Positions 25,616 through 33,231 of a stretch of DNA of 64,000 bases are shown here, piece after piece. Numbering within the stretch: position 1 is the first letter of the stretch; every line of letters begins with the position of its first letter. A program made the position numbers and the translations under genes. Source of the DNA: Paenibacillus humicus NBRC 102415 (lineage in GTDB: Bacteria; Bacillota; Bacilli; Paenibacillales; Paenibacillaceae); contig NZ_BIMD01000001.1 of the NCBI RefSeq assembly GCF_004000905.1, positions 310,001 to 374,000 of the forward strand. Reading direction: 5' to 3'. Under the pieces are notes generated by a model. The model ran no database searches, was not told where the DNA came from, and saw nothing but the letters and a program-made list of their open reading frames with translations.

Positions 25616-25639
25616 TGGTTTACATAACTATTCTTACTT
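25616..25639 (+). repeat. dif-like repeat, left copy, upstream of xerS
   Basis: A 24-bp sequence starting TGGTTTACATAA and ending TTACTT that recurs at 28558-28581 with 21 of 24 bases identical and in the same orientation. The half GTTTACATAA equals the XerD-arm half of the Bacillus subtilis dif site read on the opposite strand. A 6-base centre (CTATTC here) separates the two shared arms, as in Xer recombination sites. It lies 67-90 bases upstream of the recombinase start. Function as a Xer site is inferred. Confidence 0.55.
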
Positions 25640-25705
25640 ATAGATGATTGTTGGAAACGTCCCGGCTTGATAAAATAAAGGTCTAGACTGGAGGCCGTTC
25701 ATGCC

Positions 25706-26791
25706 ATGAATATTTTAAAAATAAAAGACCGTCAGGAGCTCGACCGGCGCGTCCCCTCCATGCCCTGGTATGTGGAGAAGTTCATCAACTACAAGCTGCC
25801 GGACCTCTCCCCCTCTTCCTTGCTTGAATATGTACGGGATTACGAAACCTTCTTCGGCTGGATGATCGCCGAAGGCTTGGCCGAAGGCCCAGCCCTGCGG
25901 GACGTCGCTTTGCTGGAGCTGGAGAAGCTGCACATGGACAGCATCGACCATTACCGGATGCACCTGGCTTCCCGCCCCGAGCACGCCAATACGCGGACGA
26001 CGATATCCCGGAAGCTGAGCTCGCTCCGCTCGCTTTTCCATTACTTGAGCCAAATTGCCGAGGATGACGACTTCTACCCGCTGCTGAAGCGGAACATCAT
26101 GGCCAAGGTCGCGATCAAGCGCACCCACAAGCCCAAGGATACAGCGGCGAAGCTGGAGGGAAAGCTGCTCCAGGAAGAGGAAATCTCCGAATTCCTGCAT
26201 TATGTCCGTGTCGGCTATGGCGCCGATGTGGCGAACAACAAGCAGGCTTTGTCCGCCTACGAGCGTAATTCCGTCCGGGATGCGTGCATTGTCAGCCTCA
26301 TCCTCCACTCCGGACTGCGCGTCTCCGAGGTCGTCAATCTCAACGTCGACGATATCGACCTCAAGAAAAAGCTTACCTACGTCTACCGCAAAGGGAGCAA
26401 CGACGACACGTTCAAGACGCCTGTCTATTTCCGCCAGGAGGCGCTTGACGACTTGGGCGGCTATATCCAGCTTCGAGACAGCCGCTACAAGGCGCCCCGC
26501 CGCGAGAAGGCGATGTTCCTCGCCATCGCGAACGGCAATCAGGAGGGCTCGCGCATGACGAAGAGAGCCATCCAGCAGATGGTCCTCAAATATGCCAAGC
26601 GGTTCGGCAAGCCTTATTTGTCCGTCCACAAGCTCCGGCACTCGTTCGCGACCGACTATTATTTGCGCAACGACCTGTACAAGACGCAGGAGCAGCTCGG
26701 CCATGCTTCCCCGGATACGACGCAGATCTACGCGCATCTGACCGACAAAACGATGTCCGAGGCGATCGACCGGAACAAAAAAGAGGAATAG
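25706..26791 (+). CDS. xerS: tyrosine recombinase XerS-like
   Basis: A 361-residue tyrosine recombinase whose N-terminus (MPWYVEKFINYKLPDLSPSSL) and overall length match the single-recombinase XerS type known from streptococci rather than XerC/D. Catalytic residues are Arg205 (SGLRVSEV), Lys229 (RKGSND), His308 and Arg311 (HKLRH), His333 (LGHAS) and nucleophile Tyr342 (QIYAHL). XerS acts alone on an atypical dif site, usually next to its gene, to resolve chromosome dimers. A dif-like sequence lies directly upstream here and a second copy 2.9 kb away. Role in dimer resolution is inferred from the family. Confidence 0.88.
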   Translation: MNILKIKDRQELDRRVPSMPWYVEKFINYKLPDLSPSSLLEYVRDYETFFGWMIAEGLAEGPALRDVALLELEKLHMDSIDHYRMHLASRPEHANTRTTISRKLSSLRSLFHYLSQIAEDDDFYPLLKRNIMAKVAIKRTHKPKDTAAKLEGKLLQEEEISEFLHYVRVGYGADVANNKQALSAYERNSVRDACIVSLILHSGLRVSEVVNLNVDDIDLKKKLTYVYRKGSNDDTFKTPVYFRQEALDDLGGYIQLRDSRYKAPRREKAMFLAIANGNQEGSRMTKRAIQQMVLKYAKRFGKPYLSVHKLRHSFATDYYLRNDLYKTQEQLGHASPDTTQIYAHLTDKTMSEAIDRNKKEE

Positions 26792-26823
26792 TCCGCGTCT
26801 CCGCGGGCTGCTCCTCTTTTTTT
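26781..26823. terminator. bidirectional terminator overlapping the xerS stop codon
   Basis: A 17-bp stem with two G-U pairs (AAGAGGAATAGTCCGCG against CGCGGGCTGCTCCTCTT) followed by Ts on both strands. The TAG stop of xerS lies within the left arm. It separates the convergent genes. Confidence 0.85.
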
Positions 26824-26829
26824 GCCGCC

Positions 26830-27336
26830 TTAAAGCTGCGGCGCCTCCTCCAGCGCATAATCGAAATCCTCGATGTCGAACACAAGCACCGGCACCTCGG
26901 CCTCGATCAGCTTATCCTGGAACTCGTACTGATCCGACAAGAGCGGAATCTGAAGCTTGGATGCCGTAAGCAGCAGCTCCGTCTCCACAGGGTCGAAATA
27001 ATCCCCGTAATGCGCATTGTCTACGGCATTCACGACCGTGAATTGAATCCGTTCATCCAATATAAGCGGAGAGCTTTCCCTCCACGGCACTTGGAGAGCC
27101 CTCTCGATTTTTTTGCGGTTCAGCGAATCCTCGAAAAACTGGATCAGCTCGGCCACTTTGCCGCGCACGAACACATCCTCGGCCGGATCGTCCATGATCG
27201 GCTCCTCGCTGTCCTTCATTTCGTAGAGCTCCAGAATGGTGGAATAAGGCAGCACGAAGTCGACCGGCAGGCTCGGAACGAGCAGCTGTCCGTAAGTCGC
27301 AACCATGACCGCTTCAATGACGAATCTCCGCCGCAT
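26830..27336 (-). CDS. conserved protein of unknown function
   Basis: A 168-residue cytoplasmic protein beginning MRRRFVIEAVMVATYGQLL. It is acidic, with a C-terminal hydrophobic/acidic tail (VLVFDIEDFDYALEEAP). I recall similar Paenibacillus proteins carrying the label ADP-heptose synthase, but no nucleotidyltransferase motif (HxGH) or sugar-kinase motif is visible, so I do not accept that name. ATG 27336 follows GAGGGGGGATCTGGG; the frame extends far upstream, but that part overlaps the divergent ypdA promoter region. It is convergent with xerS. Confidence 0.78.
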   Translation of the reverse strand: MRRRFVIEAVMVATYGQLLVPSLPVDFVLPYSTILELYEMKDSEEPIMDDPAEDVFVRGKVAELIQFFEDSLNRKKIERALQVPWRESSPLILDERIQFTVVNAVDNAHYGDYFDPVETELLLTASKLQIPLLSDQYEFQDKLIEAEVPVLVFDIEDFDYALEEAPQL

Positions 27337-27492
27337 CCCAGATCCCCCCTCACCCAATAAACTTTTGAAATCAATGAATTCATTATACATGAAATAGAGG
27401 CTCCGTACACAGAGGCGCTTGCTCAGCTTGCCCCTCCCCGGCTTGAATTGTACAATATAGGTTACAGTTGCATGATCGGAGGTCGTCAGCAA

Positions 27493-28470
27493 GTGCAAGA
27501 AGAAGAAATCATCATCGTCGGAGCAGGCCCATGCGGCTTGGCCGCAGCGGTCGAATTCCAGAGCCGCGGCATCGGCTCCTTGATCATCGAGAAAGAGAAT
27601 CTGGTCCATTCCATCTCCCAATACCCTACTTACCTGCAATTTTTCAGCTCACCCGAAATGCTCGAGATCGGAGGCTTGCCGTTCACGACGGCGATGGACA
27701 AGCCCTCGCGTCTTGAGGCGCTGAATTATTACCGGACCGTGGCGCTTCGCAGCGGCGTCCGCGTGAACGCCTATGAAGCGGTCACTTCGATTACAGCCCG
27801 GCCGAATGGAGGCTTTGTGCTGGAAACCGACAACCGCTACGGGGAAAAGCAAGTTTATTCCGCCAAAGCCGTCGTCGTGGCGACCGGATATTTCGACCAT
27901 CCGAACCGGCTCGGAATTCCGGGAGAGGACATGGGCAAAGTGTCCCATTTCTTCCGGGAAGCTCATCCTTATACCGGCATGGAGGTCGCCATCATCGGAG
28001 GCAGCAATTCCGCCATCGATGCCGCGCTCGAGCTGAACCGCGCCGGCGCCAAGGTGACGGTCGTCTACCGCAAGCCGGACTATTCGCGTTCGATCAAGCC
28101 GTGGGTCCGACCAATCTTTGAAGGCCTGGTCGCCAAGGGCAAGATCTCCATGCTGTTCGGCTCCCAAGTCATCGAGATCAAGCCGCGCGCCATCGTCGTT
28201 CAGGATGAGGCCGGCATCCGCGAGCTTCACAACGACTTCGTGCTTGCTCTTACCGGCTTCCATCCCGACCGCGAATTCCTGATGTCGGTTGGCGTCGCCA
28301 TCGAGGCAGAGGGCTACCCCCGCTTCGACGAGGAGACGATGGAAACCAATGTTCCCGGCATTTATCTCGCCGGAGTCGTTGCTTCCAGGCATCAAGCCAA
28401 TGAAATCTTCATCGAGTCAGGGCGTTTCCACGGACAGCGCATAGCGAATCATTGGCTCCGCACACGGTGA
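27493..28470 (+). CDS. ypdA: bacillithiol disulfide reductase YpdA-like (FAD/NAD(P)-dependent)
   Basis: A 325-residue flavoprotein with the FAD dinucleotide fold VGAGPCGLAAA at the N-terminus, a second NAD(P)H fold VAIIGGSNSAIDAA (about 175-188) and a C-terminal ATG/GD-like FAD motif in NVPGIYLAGVV. There is no CxxC redox pair; YpdA proteins instead use a single Cys near the FAD, and one is present in the first fold (GPCGLAA). YpdA reduces bacillithiol disulfide in Firmicutes that use bacillithiol. GTG 27493 follows CGGAGGT eight bases upstream; the ATG codons further upstream lack a site. Confidence 0.88.
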   Translation: MQEEEIIIVGAGPCGLAAAVEFQSRGIGSLIIEKENLVHSISQYPTYLQFFSSPEMLEIGGLPFTTAMDKPSRLEALNYYRTVALRSGVRVNAYEAVTSITARPNGGFVLETDNRYGEKQVYSAKAVVVATGYFDHPNRLGIPGEDMGKVSHFFREAHPYTGMEVAIIGGSNSAIDAALELNRAGAKVTVVYRKPDYSRSIKPWVRPIFEGLVAKGKISMLFGSQVIEIKPRAIVVQDEAGIRELHNDFVLALTGFHPDREFLMSVGVAIEAEGYPRFDEETMETNVPGIYLAGVVASRHQANEIFIESGRFHGQRIANHWLRTR

Positions 28471-28500
28471 ACCAGGGTTTACGTTTTTTCGAGTTCAATT

Positions 28501-28535
28501 CAGGGCTGATTGGGGATTTCTCCCCTTTTGGCCCT
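28501..28535 (+). terminator. probable terminator hairpin after ypdA
   Basis: Nested hairpin: outer stem CAGGGC/GCCCTG and inner stem GGGGA/TCCCC, the latter followed by TTTT. The internal loop is asymmetric and the T run is short, so efficiency is uncertain. It lies 30 bases after ypdA. Confidence 0.5.
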
Positions 28536-28557
28536 GGTTTGAAACTTTGCCTCATTT

Positions 28558-28581
28558 TGGTTTACATAATTATCTTTACTT
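28558..28581 (+). repeat. dif-like repeat, right copy, at the end of the MOSC gene
   Basis: The second copy of the sequence at 25616-25639. Both arms (TGGTTTACATAA and TTACTT) are identical, and the three differences fall in the 6-base centre (TTATCT here against CTATTC). It overlaps the stop codon and last codons of the convergent MOSC gene. The two copies are direct repeats 2.94 kb apart enclosing xerS, the small conserved gene and ypdA. Confidence 0.55.
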
Positions 28582-29229
28582 GTTCAAATTATTGATTCGC
28601 GTCGTTAAGGTTTCTTTCCAGCTGCTGGAAAGTTCAGGGATGGCCGCCAGCATGTCCATTTCCGCTTTATCGGTTTTGTGCAAATAATAGATGACATTGG
28701 CTGCCGCCACAGTCATCCCGTGCTCCGGCCTGCTGACAAGCGTCAAGCTGTCTCCGGCCTGAATGTCCCCTTCCCGTAGAACGCGCAGATAGAATCCTGT
28801 CTTGCCTGTCTGCTGCACCTTCAGCGGCAGGTCGGCTTGTCCATGCCGCAGGCCGAGCTTGAAGCATGGCTGCCGCGGCTGGCTTACTTGCAGCAGCGCC
28901 GTTCCGGCCGCCAGAATATCTCCGATGACGACATCCTGCTCCGTAGTCCCTTCCAGCGTGACGTTTTCCCCGAAAGCACCGGCCTCGAGCCGCTTGCCCA
29001 TTTCCCTTTCCCAATAAGGATAATGGTCATGAACATAAACGCATAGGGCCTTGTCAGGTCCCCCGTGATGCTCAAGATCCCCTTGGCCGTCGCCTTCCGG
29101 GCCTGTCCATCCGACTCGGACCGCTCCCTCGCGCGGAGTTTTCCTTATTCCCGTCGTAATCGTCTGTCTGCCGTGGGCCATCTCGGCCGGCAGCCCGGTA
29201 TTGACCGATGTGATCGTTCCCAATTCCAT
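28576..29229 (-). CDS. MOSC domain protein, YiiM-like
   Basis: A 217-residue MOSC-domain protein with the typical features GDGQGDLEHHGGPDKALCVY, GAFGENVTLEG and the conserved Cys in QPRQPCFKLG, which can act as a sulfur carrier or molybdenum-cofactor ligand. YiiM-type proteins reduce N-hydroxylated compounds using a molybdenum cofactor. ATG 29229 follows AAAGGAGGGGAG; the longer upstream frame is unlikely to be translated. The last codons lie in the dif-like repeat. Confidence 0.88.
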   Translation of the reverse strand: MELGTITSVNTGLPAEMAHGRQTITTGIRKTPREGAVRVGWTGPEGDGQGDLEHHGGPDKALCVYVHDHYPYWEREMGKRLEAGAFGENVTLEGTTEQDVVIGDILAAGTALLQVSQPRQPCFKLGLRHGQADLPLKVQQTGKTGFYLRVLREGDIQAGDSLTLVSRPEHGMTVAAANVIYYLHKTDKAEMDMLAAIPELSSSWKETLTTRINNLNK

Positions 29230-29389
29230 GGGCTCCCCTCCTTTTTCAGGCTCCATTATAAAGGATGGACGGAGGGAAAGAAATGGCTGCAGGTGCGAAA
29301 CCCTCCCATTTCGACATTCGGTTCGCATTGACGACAACGGCTGTCGAACTTTTCTCCATCTTGTTGCTTTATGCGCTTCCCCGGGAAAT

Positions 29390-29415
29390 AGAGAGCGGGA
29401 AATTTCCCGCTCTCT
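29390..29415. repeat. perfect 26-bp palindrome
   Basis: Two 13-base arms (AGAGAGCGGGAAA and its complement) meet without a spacer, between the MOSC gene start and the permease stop. No T tract follows on either strand, so it is a poor terminator as RNA. It could still act as the 3' end hairpin of the permease mRNA or as a protein-binding site. Confidence 0.6.
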
Positions 29416-29447
29416 CGATGCTCTGCCCCGCAAGCCGTATTCCGTTT

Positions 29448-31064
29448 TTATTGGGGATGATACCTCTCCGTCCGCAGCAGCTCTTCCTGGCTAAGTCTCA
29501 TTCCCTTCTCCATGCCCTCGTAACGATGTCTGCCCTTGAGCAGGAACATGCCTCCGGAGACAAGCAGCCATGCTGCCGCAGCAGCGGCTGCGGCAGGAGC
29601 TGCGAATGCCGCGGCGGCCATCAGCGCCGCCAGCGCCGCGACGGCGAGCGGCTTCGCATAAGTGCCCGCTCTTCCGAGCGACCAGAGAGGCTGCATGGCC
29701 GCCAGCTTATCCTTCCCTTCCCGTGTCATGGACAGGACGAGCGGTATCAGCTGGGCACTGTGCTGCAGCACAATCGCCAGCGCCAGCAAAAAGAGGACGG
29801 CACCCGTCATCGCATTCATCAGCATGCCGGCCGCCAGCGCCAGCAGAGCCGCGCAAGCTGCGGCAGCGCATGCACCCCAGGCGAATGTCCTGCCCTTGCG
29901 AACAATGGAGGACAGCTGCCTGCTGAACGGCAGCGCCTCATCCCTCGAGAGGCTTCCGGCCAGCCTGCTTGCAGCGAACAGCACCGATCCGCCCGATACG
30001 CACAGGCTGACTCCCACCGCTGCGGCCGCTGTTACCCTCCAGCCGCCGCCCCAAGGCGCTGCCGCCTGCAGAAAGAAATCATGCTCCGCTCCAAGCGGAA
30101 GCTGGAGAAGCGCCATAGCAGCCAGACCAAGCAGGATGAACCCGCCGACGTATACATAAGCCCCCGACAGCACATGCCCCCAGGGAAGCCTGATTCTCGG
30201 CTCGACCGTCTCTTCCGACAAGTGCTCCGCCGTCGCCGACCCCATGAACATCCGGTAAAGCAGAAGCAGTCCCATGATCCATCCCGCTCCGACGGCTCGC
30301 GGCTCCCCGGCAGCCGCGAGCGACCGGGCGGAATAAAGCTTCTCCAATCCGAAGGAAGGCCATAAGTAGGCCGTCATGACGGCAATAACCGCTGCGACCG
30401 ATGCGATTTGCAGCAGCGCCGCGCTTTTTTGCAGCATAGAAAAGCCGTAATTGCCAAACAGGCACAGGGACAGCTGGACCAGCATCAGCACGGCAAACAG
30501 CATGGCAACGCCTGCTGCATGGCTCCATCCGTTCCATGAAGCCAATAAGCCCTGCATCCAATCCGCTGCCGCCAAATTCACGAAGGCCAGCATGCTGATT
30601 TGGCCGCCAAGCTGCAGCCAGCCTGTCAGGAAGCCCCTTCCCTTGCCGCCCAGAAGCAGCGCCGCATGGTAGCTGCCCCCGGCTGAAGGAACCGCAGACA
30701 TGAGCTCCGCTTGCCCGGCATGGATCGAGAGCGCCAGCAGTCCGAGGACGGGCCAGGCCCATACAAGCAGCCATTCTCTGCCTGTATTCCATGCGTAAGC
30801 GTAGAACAGCGCCGCTCCTCCAAGCAGCGACAGGGCATTGAACGAGACGCCGAAGGCGGCGAACGGTCCGAAAGCTCGTTTGAGCTGCTGCGGTATGCCG
30901 AGTCTGTTCAGCTCCCTTTTGTCCTGCATGAACTGGATGTAAGCGGCGTAGCGAGTCATGGAGCGATACCCGCTTCTTCTGAGTCCGTTCTCCGCCGCAG
31001 CTGCGGCAGCAAGCCAAGCGACCGCCACCAGGCAAAACAAAGCAAACCCCGTCCACATCAACAT
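29448..31064 (-). CDS. APC-superfamily amino-acid permease
   Basis: A 538-residue membrane transporter with about 12-13 hydrophobic helices. After an N-terminal membrane segment there is ELNRLGIPQQLKRAFGPFAA, the family's pre-helix-1 motif, followed by VSFNALSLLGGAA as helix 1. SAVPSAGGSYHAALLLGG is the typical helix-3 region of APC permeases (AGGxY). It probably imports an amino acid or amine by ion symport; the substrate is unknown. The extra N-terminal segment before helix 1 is unusual for the family. ATG 31064 follows AGGGGG. Confidence 0.82.
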   Translation of the reverse strand: MLMWTGFALFCLVAVAWLAAAAAAENGLRRSGYRSMTRYAAYIQFMQDKRELNRLGIPQQLKRAFGPFAAFGVSFNALSLLGGAALFYAYAWNTGREWLLVWAWPVLGLLALSIHAGQAELMSAVPSAGGSYHAALLLGGKGRGFLTGWLQLGGQISMLAFVNLAAADWMQGLLASWNGWSHAAGVAMLFAVLMLVQLSLCLFGNYGFSMLQKSAALLQIASVAAVIAVMTAYLWPSFGLEKLYSARSLAAAGEPRAVGAGWIMGLLLLYRMFMGSATAEHLSEETVEPRIRLPWGHVLSGAYVYVGGFILLGLAAMALLQLPLGAEHDFFLQAAAPWGGGWRVTAAAAVGVSLCVSGGSVLFAASRLAGSLSRDEALPFSRQLSSIVRKGRTFAWGACAAAACAALLALAAGMLMNAMTGAVLFLLALAIVLQHSAQLIPLVLSMTREGKDKLAAMQPLWSLGRAGTYAKPLAVAALAALMAAAAFAAPAAAAAAAAWLLVSGGMFLLKGRHRYEGMEKGMRLSQEELLRTERYHPQ

Positions 31065-31175
31065 GCTTCATGCCCCCTGTCCGTATCGAATATCTATCCG
31101 TCGTCTCCAAGCAGGCGCCCGCGGCAAACAACCCGTCGCAATTCAACAGGCGCGGGCAGACCGGTAGTCGAACCG

Positions 31176-31784
31176 TTAATTTTCATTCATTACGGATAAA
31201 GGGCCTTCGTCGGCGACAATGTCGGACAGGTCATAAACGGAAATCGGAAAATAAGGGAAGCCGTACACATAAGGGGTAATTTCGTAAATGCTGAACCAAA
31301 TCACGAGGGCACGGTCCGCGATGTAGTAATCCTGATCGGCCCGGATGCCCTCGAACGGCTGCAGCAGCTCGATCTGCCGGCTCTTGATCTGCGCCGCCAC
31401 CAGCTCGCTCAGCCTGGCTCTGTAATCGGATCCCGGCTTGAAGAGGCTGGCGAGCTTGCGGTTATGGCCGTCTGCAGTCATGAAGGTAAGCGACTGCTGC
31501 AGCGTCAAGCCATGGGCTCCGCCCGTGAAGGCATAGTTGAAGAGAGAAAGGCTGAATACGCCTCTCTCATTGGTTTTGACTTCATAATAAGCGGTCATTT
31601 GGGAGGAAGGGTCGGCCAGGGAGCCTTGATCTTCGATCATCTGGCGGACGGACCTGCGGATGGCGGAATTCATATGCGCCGCAGCCAGCTCCCCGCCTTC
31701 CAGATGGACGACGGGAATGAACAGCTCCGTGCGGAGCCTGGTAACCTTGGTCGTATGGACCGATAAGGGAGGCTCGAATGCCAT
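31176..31784 (-). CDS. DUF3298/RsiV-like domain protein
   Basis: A 202-residue protein without a signal peptide or membrane segment. The sequence from ELFIPVVHLEGG to the end matches the DUF4163/DUF3298 arrangement seen in the outer domain of the anti-sigma factor RsiV, including TAYYEVKTNERGVFSLSL, NYAFTGGAHGLT and the C-terminal YEITPYVYGFPYFPI motif. Those domains usually bind lysozyme or are lipoprotein parts, so a cytoplasmic stand-alone copy is slightly odd. ATG 31784 follows AGGTGG five bases upstream. Its role is unknown. Confidence 0.78.
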   Translation of the reverse strand: MAFEPPLSVHTTKVTRLRTELFIPVVHLEGGELAAAHMNSAIRRSVRQMIEDQGSLADPSSQMTAYYEVKTNERGVFSLSLFNYAFTGGAHGLTLQQSLTFMTADGHNRKLASLFKPGSDYRARLSELVAAQIKSRQIELLQPFEGIRADQDYYIADRALVIWFSIYEITPYVYGFPYFPISVYDLSDIVADEGPLSVMNEN

Positions 31785-31852
31785 GGGCGCCACCTGCTTC
31801 CTGCATGGGATCTTTGCTCCTATCCTATGCGCGGCCGATCCCCATTCATGCT

Positions 31853-32575
31853 CTAGAGCAGCATTTTCTCCTTGCTCGTCAGCCGTCTGCCGCTCACTTG
31901 CAGCACCAGCTTGCCGCCGCTCAGTCCCAGAATCCGGTCGGCGAACCTCTCCGCCCAGTCGCCTTGGTGAAGAACGGCGATGACGATGAGCCCTTGATTT
32001 TTGCACAGCTGCTTGAGGTCCGCCAGCACTTGTTCCCCGGCATGGGGATCGAGGCCGGAAATCGGCTCGTCCAGCAGCAGCACCTTGGCGCCGTGCACAA
32101 GAGCGCGGGCGATCGCGACCCGCTGGCGCTCGCCTCCGCTCAGCTTGTCCGCCTTGCTGTGCGCCTTGTCGAGCAGTCCGACCTTCTCGAGCATATCCAT
32201 GGCTCCCATATAATCGTCGTTGCGTACCATGCCGGTGGCGCGGCGCAGGAGCGAAGCCTGTGCGGCCGATCCGATCAAGACGTTTTTGAGAGCGGTCCGG
32301 TTCGCGCTGAGGAAAGGCTTCTCTTCGACGAGCGTCACCTCCCTGCGGATGCGCATCCTTCCGATGGCTGTAGTCGGTATTTGCCTGCCGTCTATCTTAT
32401 ACGAGCCCGATGTCCAGCCTTCCTGGAGAGCCAGGCATTTAAGGAGCATCGACTTGCCGCTCCCGCTGCCGCCTTTGACCGCGATGAATTCGCCTTCATC
32501 CGCGCGGAAGCTGATGTCGTCCAGCACGAGAGGTCCCGCCGGAATCTGTTTCTTGAGATGGGCTATATGGATCAT
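31853..32575 (-). CDS. ABC transporter ATP-binding protein (orphan, PhnC/LolD-like)
   Basis: A 240-residue ABC ATPase with Walker A GGSGSGKS (about 35-42), signature LSGGERQR, Walker B VLLLDEP and switch His in VLHQGD. The LSGGERQRVAIARAL pattern fits importers of the phosphonate/amino-acid type and LolD/MacB-type ATPases. No permease or binding protein is adjacent, so its partner is unknown. An AAAGGAG site lies 13 bases before ATG 32575. It is divergent from the LexA-box promoter at 32.7 kb, but those boxes are better placed for the rightward gene. Confidence 0.82.
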   Translation of the reverse strand: MIHIAHLKKQIPAGPLVLDDISFRADEGEFIAVKGGSGSGKSMLLKCLALQEGWTSGSYKIDGRQIPTTAIGRMRIRREVTLVEEKPFLSANRTALKNVLIGSAAQASLLRRATGMVRNDDYMGAMDMLEKVGLLDKAHSKADKLSGGERQRVAIARALVHGAKVLLLDEPISGLDPHAGEQVLADLKQLCKNQGLIVIAVLHQGDWAERFADRILGLSGGKLVLQVSGRRLTSKEKMLL

Positions 32576-32679
32576 GGAAGTTGAAGCACTCCTTTGGCCG
32601 CTTCCGGAACTTGGCCGGCAAGCTCTGGGTTGTCCAGCTTATTTCTTCAGTGTACGGGATAAAAATTCCTCTTTCCACC

Positions 32680-32720
32680 CGAACAAATGTTTGCTATAAT
32701 AAAAACAGAACAAACGTTCC
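32680..32720 (+). promoter_or_regulatory. promoter with two LexA (SOS) boxes
   Basis: CGAACAAATGTTTG (32680-32693) and AGAACAAACGTTCC (32707-32720) each match the Bacillus LexA/DinR consensus CGAACRNRYGTTYC at 13 of 14 positions. They flank a perfect -10 TATAAT (32695-32700), with a weaker -35 TTTCCA 17 bases upstream (32672-32677). Box centres are 27 bp apart. Bound LexA would cover both the spacer and the start site. The arrangement points to DNA-damage induction of the gene at 32753. Confidence 0.8.
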
Positions 32721-32752
32721 TAAACCTCTCTTTCCCGAAGGAGTGAGTTCCG

Positions 32753-32971
32753 ATGAGCTGTCAGCATTTTCGCTTTGTTGAACGTCATCGCCCTTTCCGC
32801 GATTTGACTTTCAAGTTCTATGACGACGGGCGTCTCACCATTATTGACAACGAATCCGAATCCATCGTCACTCCCAACGATCTTCGCGGCGACAGCCGGG
32901 ACTTCTATGTCCGCAAGCGGATCGCTTTTATCAAGAAAGATCTGCAGATCAAGGTGCAGAAGTACGCCTGA
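32753..32971 (+). CDS. 72-residue protein of unknown function, predicted SOS-induced
   Basis: A 72-residue soluble, basic protein (MSCQHFRFVERHRPFRDLTF at the start, RKRIAFIKKDLQIKVQKYA at the end). It has alternating hydrophobic and charged residues suggestive of a small beta/alpha fold, one Cys near the N-terminus, and no membrane segment. AAGGAG lies nine bases before ATG 32753. Its promoter carries two LexA boxes, and a strong terminator follows at 33068, so it is a monocistronic, probably damage-inducible gene. It does not resemble YneA, YneB or YnzC, the small SOS proteins of Bacillus subtilis. No function is assigned. Confidence 0.82.
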   Translation: MSCQHFRFVERHRPFRDLTFKFYDDGRLTIIDNESESIVTPNDLRGDSRDFYVRKRIAFIKKDLQIKVQKYA

Positions 32972-33067
32972 TTGCGCCGAACCGCACCGGTATTCGTTCT
33001 TCTTCAATCTTCTCATCCGATTGAGTTTCCTTTCTTCAATCGTCCTCATAGATCCGCACCATGGCCT

Positions 33068-33089
33068 AGCCCCATTCGGGGCTTTTTTT
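33068..33089 (+). terminator. intrinsic terminator of the 72-residue protein gene
   Basis: Stem AGCCCC/GGGGCT with loop ATTC, followed by seven Ts, about 100 bases after the stop codon. Confidence 0.88.
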
Positions 33090-33231
33090 CGTTCTCATTC
33101 CTTCATGCCTGCCGCTTAATGCAGCTGGCAGCGGCTTCAACCCCCAAGGCTGGAATTGACGGCGCGCATTCCCTTGCTGTAGATTGGATAAAAATAGATT
33201 CACGCAAGCCTACAAAAGGGGTTAGACCATC

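Noticed and set aside
26830-27336. Naming the 168-residue protein ADP-heptose synthase
   Set aside because: No nucleotidyltransferase or sugar-kinase motif is visible, and the protein is far shorter than such enzymes.
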